Assembly: GCA_949316235.1 (NCBI GenBank)
Contig: OX438743.1
Location: 39,711,242-39,775,241 of the forward strand
Reading direction: 5' to 3'
Origin: Oegoconia quadripuncta
Taxonomy: Eukaryota; Arthropoda; Insecta; Lepidoptera; Autostichidae
DNA length: 64,000 bases
Shown: piece by piece, positions 1 through 11,600 of the stretch
Layout: each line of letters opens with the position of its first letter
How positions within the stretch are numbered: position 1 is the first letter of the stretch
Program-made: the position numbers and the translations under genes
The notes under the pieces: model-generated
What the model saw: the letters and a program-made list of their open reading frames with translations, nothing else
What the model was told of the DNA's origin: nothing
Database searches by the model: none

Positions 1-289
1 CGAGTAAGAATTCGTCGGAAGAAAGAAGTAGGGGAAAGAGGGTAATGTTTTTCGAGTGTTTGTATGTATGTATGTAGATTTCTATGTTACCTCCTGTAGC
101 CTAAACCGCTTGACCGATTTCGAAGGCATGGTGTCGTTAGATTCGCCTTGATCCCTGGATCGTCATAGGATACATTTTATGGTGAGAAATTCAACATGGC
201 GCCCACGAAATACAAAATATGCTGGCAGGTTTTTTGGTTTTCAAACTCCTATTGTTATTAAATAAGTACTTTTACAATGTATGATTCGA

Positions 290-490
290 TATTGAAAAAA
301 AAAAAAGAAAAAATTATGGAACATTATTTTAACAATCTTCATTATATGACGCCTACGAGAACCTGTAAAGTGTTGTGTGTAGTGCGAATGAGGTCACTGA
401 CCCGCCGCGTTATTAATTATTCCAAAAAGTATGAGAATGTGCAAAAGCAAGTAGACATGTGTCTCTCTATCGAAATAAAATATTATTATT
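290..490 (-). repeat. Non-LTR retrotransposon 3' fragment (copy 1)
   Basis: This stretch matches 6608-6820 closely, including shared blocks such as cctacgagaacctgtaaag and gaggtcactgacccgcc. At the other copy the repeat ends in an A-rich tail on the minus strand and continues into a reverse-transcriptase C-terminal frame, so this one is read as a minus-strand 3' end. The open frame across 277-543 lies in this repeat and is not a gene. Positions 1-290 also carry an intergenic repeat that recurs at 5205-5290, 19340-19640 and 39660-39730. Confidence 0.6.
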
Positions 491-559
491 TAAAACCACC
501 ATTAAACAGAAACTGTGCCATAGGCTATTATAAAATGTCATAAACATGAACCGCTCGGA

Positions 560-760
560 AATATATTCTAGTCTATTATTTTCTTTGGTTTCTTTGTCGA
601 ATCATAAATTGTAAAAAGAGCTTCTTGCTCGTCTTCCTCGTCTCCCCAGTCTGCCTTGTGAATTAGCGATAATTGTAAGTCATGACGTTTTCAAATGTTA
701 TTTTTAGAACTTGCGAAATAAAACTTTTTTGAGTTTGTGTTTACAGAAGCTTTAACAATA
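560..760 (+). repeat. LINE 3' UTR fragment (jockey/CR1-like family)
   Basis: The words about cttcttgctcgtcttc, a following glycine-codon-free AT-rich stretch and the end near aataaaacttttttga recur at 13150-13260, 14230-14400 and, inverted, at 23805-23950 and 25430-25560. Where the family is longer it follows a reverse-transcriptase C-terminal frame, so this is a truncated 3' UTR. From 760 to 1250 I see nothing recognisable. Confidence 0.55.
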
Positions 761-1254
761 ATCTTAAAATAGCCGCAAACTGTGTGCACCAAGAGGGCAT
801 CAAATTACAACTGTAACCTTCATTTAATTTATAATCATACATACACTCTTCAATGTTATTATTTAATTTAGATAGATTTCATGCAATATACAGAGAGATT
901 TTGTTCATATGTTTACATGATTTGTATTTATCAGATAGCCTGTTATTGTTAAGAATTCGTATTTCGTCAATAGGTTTCGTCATGGACAGTAAACAGTCCC
1001 AATGACCTGCAGATAAATACATATTCGGTTTGCATCAAACACAATTACGCTTGACCATTTTTGAACTCCACCTACTCTATAATCTGTGTTATGTACAGTC
1101 GGCTGCGTAAATAATCGTACCGGGCAATTTTATACGATGATGTAGGATGTTGGGTATTTAAGCTGGACCATACGAAGTTCTCCATATCGTCTAGTTTGAG
1201 ACTATAAAAAAACTAACAAGTCTTGTATTCAAAACTTTTTTTATCAGCACTAAG

Positions 1255-1520
1255 CACGTGGGCACGCGACTGTTATGACATCGTGGCTTTAAGGGTGCTT
1301 CTATACGGTGGAAGTACCAGCTTTGTCAAGGCGCAGGTTACGTGTATGGATGCCTCAACGAACCGCCTGGGCATTCCCGCGTCAGCATTAGTCGCGGCTA
1401 TGCTGGCGAGCGAGGAGGGTCGGAGGGTAGCGGCCTCCTTCTGCGAGGTAGTCAGGGGGGGGGGGGGCAACGCTCGCTAGCCCCCCTGCACTGCCCTGCA
1501 AAATAAAGGCATGGTTTTGG
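1255..1520 (+). pseudogene. R1-like retrotransposon C-terminal fragment
   Basis: A plus-strand frame reads ASALVAAMLASEEGRRVAAS followed by FCEVV, which resembles the C-terminal tail of R1-clade non-LTR ORF2 proteins (a SEE...VA.FCE.V pattern). The frame stops after a run of twelve G residues, and the sequence then falls into non-coding DNA with aataaagg near 1501. It is a short, 5'-truncated remnant, not a host gene. The family assignment is recalled, not searched. Confidence 0.45.
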
Positions 1521-1729
1521 CTGATTTACTGACGGGCAGAGCGCTCCCGCGCTGATACACTTTTTGTGAACAAAGAACCCTTATAGTTTCGCCCGCGGCT
1601 TAGCTCAGAGGCTCTTAGTACTAGAAAGCTGATATTTGGCCAGATACGCCGGTTTTTTAAAATAGTTGTATCAAACGATGAGTGATTACTTTTCAGGTAA
1701 TAATTAAATATTACTTTCTATTGTTTCAG

Positions 1730-1885
1730 ATCAAAATCGAGCTTGGCCTAAAAACTAATTAACATTTAATTAAATCTAGTCAAATTTATCGAAAATGAAA
1801 TAAATCGGTGCTCTAGACATTTTACACTTAGGATACTTACGTTTGTACTTATTTATTTTTTATTGTTTATATTTTGTAAGTGAAA
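1730..1885 (+). other. Possible 5' UTR of pyruvate carboxylase
   Basis: A good acceptor (polypyrimidine stretch then ttgtttcag, ending 1729) lies 156 bp upstream of the first ATG. It may join a non-coding first exon further upstream to the start-codon exon. No TATA box or initiator can be assigned, and transcription could equally begin inside this stretch. Confidence 0.25.
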
Positions 1886-1975
1886 ATGCAAATACTTAAA
1901 GCTAGGTTCGCTTTACGTGCCACAGCCTCTCAGTTTCAAGCATGGAGTTGCTCGAAGAGTCGGACTGCTTCATCA
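1886..1975 (+). CDS. PC: PC exon 1: mitochondrial targeting peptide
   Basis: Encodes residues 1-30, starting [16 protein letters not shown]. It has five basic residues (K5, R7, R11, K24, R26), no acidic residue and many Ala/Ser/Leu, as expected for a matrix presequence. The ATG is in good context (gaaaATGc, A at -3) and the exon ends in a canonical donor, TCA|gtaagt, phase 0, which matches exon 2. It is too short to stand out as an open frame; the call rests on composition, splice signal and phase. Confidence 0.85.
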
Positions 1976-4900
1976 GTAAGTATATAATATTAATAAATTA
2001 TCTTTTTCCTTTTCGGCTAAAATTATCTAAATGCTTTTATCTCACAAATTGTATCACAATCCTATAGTAAATACCAAATCGTATCATACCCTATTTATTA
2101 CATAACACTGTTTTTATGGTTCCGTATCCTTAGGGTCCTCCGGCCAAGGTGTAGACCCTAAAAAGAGATTGAAAGTAGGGCTTTACACAGTTTCTCTATC
2201 GCTTTGACCCAAAACTAATTATTGAATTGGAAATTTTATAATTATAATCTTTCGTGGGTTTTTCTTATATAATGTAGTGTATGATTGTTTGGAGTTTTTT
2301 TTTTTAATATTTCGGACACTTACACCAATCATTTAGTCACTAAACTAAGCAAAGCTTGTGCTATGGACACTAGATAATGGATAAACATACATAAATATTT
2401 ACATAAACATCCATGACTCGGGAATACAAACTTTCTTTCTTTCTTCATACAAACATTTTCCCCTAGCGGGATTCTATGTAGAATAATAATGTATTTCTCT
2501 TGAAATGAAATTATTTAATTGCTTGATTTTGAATAAAAACAAGAGTCCCGTTCTAAATCTGCTGGCAGTGTAGGTTGCAAAAATAACAATTAGTATTAGA
2601 AGTAGTCAGAGATAAGATAGCTAGGTCCCCAAATAAGATGGGGTTTCCGGGTCAGTACGCTACCACCTTCGGCCTCATCCTCACTTAAGTCAAGTGCTAA
2701 CCCGTTGTGGATAAAAAAAAGAAGTATATGGAGCTAGTAAGTAGTAGTAGTTCTTATTTCTTTATTCGTCCAACTACGAGTAATACATATACCTACTCGT
2801 ACATGCTTAAACTAAAAGGCCAGTTGACTTCACCCTCCAAGGTTTGCAGATTCACGATTGAACTAAAACGCAAGTCTACCTTTTTTGATTTCACTTTACT
2901 TCTCACAAAATAGCATCTTCAATGGTTTGTTCATTCACGCTAAAGCTAAAAGGTTAGTCACGTAACTTTAGTTTTAAGCGTATGCCAACCAAATCGACAC
3001 CAGAGGGCGGAGTGTGAGTTTTGTTTCGACTTAACTTTACTACCGCGTTCACGTTTACGTGACGATTTGTATGAAGAAATGTGCAGCGCCTCTAACGGAT
3101 AGTTTGCAAAACGATCTTTTTGCGTAAACGCGAACGCGATGGTAAAGTTAAAAACGAGACAAAACTCCCACTTCGCACACAGCATTATCCTGCGGAACCA
3201 CAAATTGTTGCGCATCCGACACGCATTTAGCCGGTATTTTCTGTATCTCCACCTAATAATCACAATAACAAACTAGCCTTATCAAATCGACATAAAGTTC
3301 AATATTACGAGGAAAATTTTTGTGTACATGCATAACAGTTGGCCGCTGTCATTTAGGTATTACGATGTGTACCAATGTATGACCGATAGCTTACATATCA
3401 CGGCATACTATTTTCACTGTTTATTTATTTATCTTTATCAGGTGCATTAAACTATTTTATCTGATATCCGATGATACCTGTTATGTTTACATATTATTCA
3501 AATCATGAGTGTTGTTTTACATTTGCGGAATGTGTCGGTTTCGTCCAAAGAATTCGTATACTCGTTGTACCCACATATAACAATTTTAAAAATGTTTTCT
3601 TTTAAAAATGTTATTTTCTGGTTTAGATATATGTGTTATGGTATATTTTATATCTGAACGCTCCGAGATGAGTTCGACGATTGACCTCTTTCTCGACATA
3701 AGTATGTCAGATCTCTTCCTACCTTGGCCCACACCAATATCAGTTGAGAAATCCACTCATGAACCTGTAGACGGGTACGTCTACCTAGGAAAAGAGATCT
3801 GACATTAGTCCAAGAGAAATCCATTCATGAACGTTCACCTGTTGTGATATATTTTTAAGATATTGCGAAGGGAGATTGTGGGTCAAACGTGTCGCCAATA
3901 AGATTAGCATGACCCGTAGTTTCTCTACCAAGACACGAGATTGAAGCTTGCTGTCACTTACGCCCTTTATGGGAGTAAAAGAAAAGTAAAGCTTCTTGTT
4001 TTCATTATAGTCTATAGGGTATGCTAGCCCGGTAGGCCGTCCAAAAAAGCCATTTATGGTGAAACCAAAGCCTTCGACTTCGACGAGACCGACACAATTC
4101 ACACATGTAAAATAACACACTAGAAAATGGGTAGATCAATAGCAGTTCGGTGGGAGTCATTGGAAAAGAAATGGTCTAAAATATGTAGCAGAATACATAC
4201 ATTCATAAAGTAACGCCTGTATCTCGAAGGGGCCTATCCAGATTTCCACTTGTTACGATCCTGACAAACCTCATGTTGATTTTTTTGATTTGTGTCGCAC
4301 TTGTACCTATTTAGCTGCAAATCAGTGTTTTTGTTCTTTGAACAATCTCATACACTGAGCCGTGACCTACGAATCGGAGTTCGCGGGTTCGATCCCCAGC
4401 GGGATACATGAATTAGTACTCGGTTTGGTTGGTGGTAGGTCATTTTAAAGTCCGCCTGGCTAGCCACCACCATCTTATCTAAAGCAATGTTGATAGCATT
4501 GTTGTGTTCCGGTTGTCAGAGATAAGATAGCCAGTCCCCCCAATACGATGGGGTTTCCGGGTCAGCACGCTTCCACCTTCGGTTTCTTCTTCACTTAACA
4601 TCAGGTGTGATTGAGGTTGTGCATAAAAAAGGTACCTTTCACTGCACACGCTTATTTAATTTCATTTACAATTCTTAGTCATTCATTATTAAAAATTTTG
4701 CGACTGGATATGTACTTTTGTGAACCCTACTGTACTATTATAAGAATGAATCGCATCTAAGATAGCGATTTTCACAAATGAGGTGTCCATCTATTCATCT
4801 CATGATTCCAATATGGAATTTTACATTTTTAGACTGTAGAATGCATTTAAATAAAGTTGCGTTGTCGTTTCAGGATTCCAAAAAGGTGGAATACAGACCA

Positions 4901-7900
4901 ATAAGGAGTATACTAGTCGCGAACCGAGGGGAGATAGCCATCAGAGTGTTCAGAGCATGCACGGAGCTGGGGATACGGTCCGTTGCTATCTACAGCGAGC
5001 AGGACAGGCTGCAGATGTTCAGGTGAGGGTGACACAGAGTTACACCGAAGAATAACCTTCAGAAGGTCGAAGACGAATAGACAATTTACTGCCACCTACA
5101 CCGTCACCATATATTTATAGAGAGCACACTTTATAGCGAGCAGGAAAGGCTGCCGATGTTCAGTTAATGGTGAAGTAGAACGAGGAGGAATAGCCTTATC
5201 TATCTAAGATTACCTGAACCTAAAAGGCTTGACCGATTGGGAAGTGTTGTTAGATTCATCTGGAATGTCATTGAATACATTTTATGGTAAAAATTCTAAA
5301 ATACAAAGCGTCATCTGCTCCAAGTATTCAACCGAATATATGCATATTGATTTATTTATTATTTATTTATTTATTTAACACTTTATTGTATATAAGCATA
5401 CACGTCAAACAAAACAAAAAAAAACAGGAGAATATTAAAATATACAAAAGGCGAGATTATAAGAGATCTCTCCCAGCAAACCTCAGTAAGGAGACAAATT
5501 GATGAGGTAACGTAAAAGTAGACAGCGAGTACACTTACAAAAACAGTAGTTATAAACAAACATACAACTAATAACTAGAGAAAATAACAACCATGTCGAT
5601 GACATACATACTTAAATTATGGTGTTTTTTTTTTTTTTTTTTATTAAAAACTGGTTTCGCGTTTGACTACAATCTCACCTGATGGAAAGCGACGATGAAG
5701 CCGAAGATGTATCACGCGCACCCAGTAAATGCCTATTCACTCTAGTCTTGAAGATCCCAAGGTTGTAAGTGTCGAGAAAAACCGACGCGGGCAGTGAGTT
5801 CCATACCTTAGCAGTCCGCATTATAAATGATGAAGCAAAGAGCTTAGTGCGGATGTTCGGTATGTTGACAACATATGGATGGAAACCCCCCCCGCGCCTG
5901 GTTGTCCGAAGATGGAAAGGGGACGGTGGAATAATTCCATGGCACACTCGTGTTGTTATAATATAAATAAATTATGATAAAAATAAATACAAATTGATGT
6001 TACTAGCTATTGGCCCGTGGCTTCGTACCGCGCGTATGTTTAAATCGTTTATCGCGCGGGAACTACTCACTTTATTGGGATAAAATGCATCATCCAAATC
6101 CGGTCATCCATTACGCCGTGAACGAGCAACAAACAATTTTATTTTATTTTTTTGCACAACAGAAATTTCATTGTAGAAATAAGCAGAACCTGTTGTGTCG
6201 TCTCTATTATGTTGTATCTGTATGCTTTTTTTTTCTAGTGTGCAATAAATGATAAATAAATAAATAAACGTGTTAGCACTTGGCCTCAGTTAAGTGAAGA
6301 TTAGGCCGAAGCTGGAAGCGTACTAACCCGGAAGCCCAAATATTTGGTGAACTGGCTATCTTATCTCTGACAACCGGAACACAACAATGCTATTAACATT
6401 GCTGTTTGGCGGCAGATTTAGATAAAATGGTGGTAGCTAGCCAGGCGGACATTTAAAATGCCCTACCACCACACCGAGTACTAAGCATGTATCCCTCCGA
6501 TTCGTAAACGCTATGTTGTTTACATTGAGCCACGGAGGCGGTTAGAACATATATTCAAACTTTCACATTTCTAATATTAGTTTTTTTTTTTTTTATTTAT
6601 TTATCCATAGAACATTATTTGAACAATCTTCACTATAAGACGCCTACGAAAACCTGTAAAGGTTTGTGTGTAGTGCGAATGAGGTCACTGACCCGCCACG
6701 TTATTAATTATTGCAAAAGACAACTTAAAATATCTACTAATACTTAAAATATATACATACATAAGATGATATACGAAAGCAAGTAGACATGTGTCTCGCT
6801 ATCGAAATAAAATTTGTTGGAAAGGCACTTCCTACATAGTTCCATCTATAAAGTACTTCTTCAATGCATTTTTACATTTTTTTATGTTATGTGAATATAG
6901 TTCACCAGGAATACTATTTAAAATATCTGGTAAAATAAAATCCCATATTCTCATGCCATATACATTATTAAATTTAGGTAGTTGATACGTAATTTGGCAT
7001 ACCTACCACCAGGTAGGTATGCCAAATTACGTAGATGACTTGGTCTACTTGTTTTTGTTAACAATGCTATGTTGGGAAATTTTTCTAAAACTATTGACAT
7101 TTTAATTTTGTTGTACACAGTTAATATTCTACAGTGCTTAAACAATTCCTCATTATTTTCCTTATACTTATTTTTTATATACAGGGCGTCCCAAAGTTAT
7201 GGGACATGAAGGGGAAGTACCTTAAATATTGTAGATAGTGAATTTTGCTCAAAGAAGACTTTATGTTATTTTTAAAAGTTAGTAATTCTGCATTCATAGA
7301 TTTTCTAAAAATTACTTGCTTCGGCTGGGAATCGAACCGACTTAAATGTGAAAAAAAAAACACCCTACTTTTATGATGCCAATCGAAAGAATAGCTAAAA
7401 AATAATAACTCTGCCTAAGTAACATAGTATTTTAAAAGAAAGGAACAACATAAAATGATTGAGTCAAAACAAAAAGCGATACGAGAACGTAGGCGAGTTG
7501 CAAACAGAATTGTGCCATATCACATCGAGTGTTCACCATAAAATGATTAGAAAATCAACAGGCAGCGGGCTCATTAAAAGATTGGCGATTTGCGTAAGAC
7601 AAGAGGGATCACATTTTGAGCATTTAATTAATTAATTTACAAAAAAATACCTACTTAATTGACTACGGCAGTTTCATGTATGTTTTTTATTTGATTAAAA
7701 TGATTAATTTCACGTTGTTCCTTTCTTTTAAAATACTATGTTACTTAGGCAGAGTTATTATTTTTTAGCTATTCTTTCGATTGGCATCATAAAAGTAGGG
7801 TGTTTTTTTTTTCACATTTGAGTCGGTTCGATTCCCAGCCGAAGCAAATAATTTTTAGAAAATCTATGAATGCAGAATTACTAACTTTTAAAAATAACAT

Positions 7901-8613
7901 AAAGTCTTCTTTGAGCAAAATTCACTATCTACGATATTTAAGGTACTTCCCCTTCATGTCCCATAACTTTGGGACGCCCTGTATATTGGTACAATATTTT
8001 TAAGTAGACTAAGTACATTACTAGTAACATTACACTACTGACATTAGCTTAATTGGAGTACAATGAAATTGAACTTTTTTGCAGCTTCCTGTAAACATTT
8101 ACTTACGTTACCCTAAGTGGTAACCCATAGCCCAGCCTTACTGTAAACAATGAACGAATGAATTGAAAACAGAAAAAGCCTTGGCATTTAACCACCCCTT
8201 CTACCGAATGTAATGGAATCCTTGCCAAATATGTACACATTACTCGTATTTCTGCCTGTCTATCCACTTGTGACCTTATTTGTGGCATTATTTTGTTTTT
8301 CAAAAAAGGAGGAGGTTTCGAATTGACTGTGTTTTTTTAATACTTTTACGCGATGTCTTCGTCAATTGTGAACTGATTTTGATGATTATTTTTTTGCTTT
8401 CGATAAGGGTTACTGTCAGAGTGATCCTATATAAATTTGGTTAAGTTCTGATAATCCAGTCCGCAGATAGAGAATGCAATTTTACTGAAGTGAGTTATTC
8501 TGCAAATTTTTTGTTCGTCTATATTACTCGTATTATAACATATCGGGATCCTGTTCACTCATTATCAAGCATTTTAACCACCTACGAAAAATGGGTGTTA
8601 TGTGTTCGACGGA

Positions 8614-8647
<34 letters not shown>

Positions 8648-11600
8648 CAATCCATGTCCGAATGTAGCTCAATAATCATCATCATCCGAAAGACTTCCAC
8701 TACTGGACAAAGGCCTCCCATAAAGATCTCCACAACGATTGGCCCTGCGCTGCCCGCATCCAGCGGATTCCCGCGATCTTTACCAAATTGTCGGGCCTGC
8801 CCAAGCTACGTCTTTGTGCGTGATCGCCACTCGAGAACCTATCGGCCCCAACGGCAATGTGCCCCGGGCACTCTGCCACTTAAATTTGATAATTCTTCGG
8901 GCTATATCGGTCACCTTGGTTCTCCTGTGGATCTTAGGGGAACACCTTTGTCCACAAGTGGACGTCTTTCAGCTGGTATGATGATGACGATGAGAAGACT
9001 TTGAATAACCGTGTTTTGGTCGTCGTCGTCGCCACTCGAGAACCTTTCCGCCCCAATGGCCGTGGGTCCTACGGGCAATGTGCCCCACCCACTGCCACTA
9101 AAGTTTGGGAATTCTTCGGACTATAACGGTCACCTTGGTTCTCCTGCGGATCTCCACATTTCCCAGCATAGCTCTCTCCACTGCCCTTTGGGTGACCTTG
9201 AGCCTTCTTATGAAGCCCATGTACTTTTCTTTACCATGCCCATAATGAGCGACCACGTGCTCAATAATGCGTGTTCCGGTTTGAGAGGTTAAATAGAGGA
9301 AAGGTTAGCTATGTTTGATAAAATGTCTATTCAGCTGTTTCGAAGATAATTAACTTTTAACACAGTTGCTTTGTATGTATACCGATGTTTCTCGGAGTTT
9401 TCTAAATTTTCAATTTATTTAATTTTCTAATTTATCTTTTTAACAGACAAAAGGCAGACGAGTCATACGTAGTCGGCAAAGGTCTAGCGCCCGTCGCGGC
9501 CTACCTAAGTATCCCGGAAATAATCCGTGTGGCCAAAGAAAACAATGTGGACGCAGTGCATCCAGGATATGGGTTATTGTCTGAGAGGTGAGTGTAGAAA
9601 TTGAAATTTTGGTTTTAAAATAATAAAGTAGATAGTTAATATTTGTTACTCCAGTCACACGCATACCTAAAATTTTGAGAGAACTTGGAACTAAAGCAAG
9701 ACAGTTCCAGTTGTGTTTGAGATTGTTCAAAAAACAAAACCCTGATTTTTTTTTATGCACTACGGGTTAGCACTTGACCTCAATCACACCTGATGTTTAA
9801 GTGAAGATGAGGCCGAAGGTGGTAGCATACTGACCCGGAAACCCCATCTTATTTGGGGGACTGGCTGTCATAAGACAGCTTCTGATTTTCTGCTATTACC
9901 CGAGGAAAAACATAGGTACAAGCGCAACACAAATAAAAAATATCAACATAAAGTAGTTTTTTACGAAATTAAATTAAAACCGCACGGATGGAGTAAGACC
10001 TCTGATCATGAAAACAAGGGAGATATTTCAAGGGTATGTCGAGTCTGATGCCACATGGCTACGTTTGTGTGAGTGTTAATCAGAACGGGTGCACTTATGG
10101 TGCGAGTTGGCAACATCCGCATTTTACCGGACTGCCCCAGGAAGGAGGAGGAGGAGGTGATTATTTCATCAATATGCATGAAATTACATGCTATAATCAA
10201 TATGGTTACTAAACGATTACCTACTTTCATATGTTATGATGGTAGGTTAGGGTACATTTTGCCGGCCTCGTCGGAGGCCGTGGAACCATAGCGCCTCGGT
10301 CTTGTGAGGCGCTACCACCAGGCCCAGCTCGCGTACCTTCCCGACGACACATGCCACGCCAAGTTCGGCGAGCCGAAGCACCGACTCGAAGTCGGACCCC
10401 CCAGTAATGTACCACCGGTGTATAAATGATTTTGATGCTATTTCCATTCTTTCATTTTAGATCAGACTTCGCCCAGGCGATCATAGATGCCGGTCTGCGG
10501 TTCATTGGGCCTTCGCCGAAGGTCGTGCAGCAGATGGGTGACAAAGTTGCCGCCAGGAAAGCTGCTATTGAGGCCAGTAAGTAATTTTCCAATCACAGTT
10601 CCCTCGGGATAGTGATACGCATGCCTGTAATCTTACTAATGCTTTTAATTGCGTATATCTCGATTGGGTGGTCAGGAAACTCCACTACTACGCCATAATG
10701 GGTTACGTCAACCTTCTGGACTCGATTACATATTGTGTAATCGAGTTCAGAAGGTTGACGTCAATACGTTAATGGTAATACACCGTCAGTGTCTCCAGTT
10801 TGCATAGGTGTTCCACAGGGCTCAATTCTCGGGCTGTTTCTATTTCTCACTTACCAATTTGTCCCACAACTTCATCGACAAATGGGAATGTGGCTAATTT
10901 AATTCAAAATCAGCCATAAGAATCAAGTGATGCTTGTTCATCTGAATAACGCATAAAACAGCTGCGACCGGTACATGGTACTGTAGTATCCATTTGAATA
11001 CATGAGACTAAGATTTGTTTATGTATCACATTTTGTAGTTTCAGCTCGTAAAAAGAGTAGAGTAGAGTAGGATGAGAAGGGTTGTATCCCGTGTGGGTCG
11101 TTAAAGGCGAAAATACTTAATAGTTGCATGTTTCTACGGCGATGGACTCGCCCTCTGTCACGTGAGAATTTCTGTATATTTCCTGGATGTTTTGAACCGT
11201 GTAACGCTAGTGTTTGGGATATCTCTGACCAGCCCATTTGGGATAAAGGTAGTGATGTTATGGTATGTATGTTGTATTAATAGTTAATTTGATAATCAGT
11301 GCTCGTCTCCCCACAGAGGTCCCCGTCGTCCCTGGCACTGACGGCCCTATCACCACTAAGGAAGATGCGCTTGAATTCTGTAAGAAACACGGCCTCCCAG
11401 TCATATTCAAGGTAAAATAGTTAAGAAAATATGTTTGTAATATAATTTTAATTTAAAAATACAAGTATTTCTCACATTATTGTTTGGTGTAGTGGTTAGA
11501 AACTCTGCTACTATACCAAATGGTCGCGGGTTCGAATCCCGCTAGGGGCATTATGTTTGTATGATGAATACAGACACGTGTTCACGAGTTATGGATGTTT

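Noticed and set aside
4373..4410. Possible tRNA gene (B box gggttcgatcccc)
   Set aside because: No cloverleaf can be closed, and the same wording recurs with a SINE body and A-rich tail many times in the window.
8533..9004. Frames around the TG microsatellite and 8739-9004
   Set aside because: They follow a simple repeat and an RTE-like LINE end.
10006..10291. Frames on both strands around 10.0-10.3 kb
   Set aside because: Opposite-strand frames in intron without family resemblance; the neighbouring GC-rich part belongs to an R1-like fragment.
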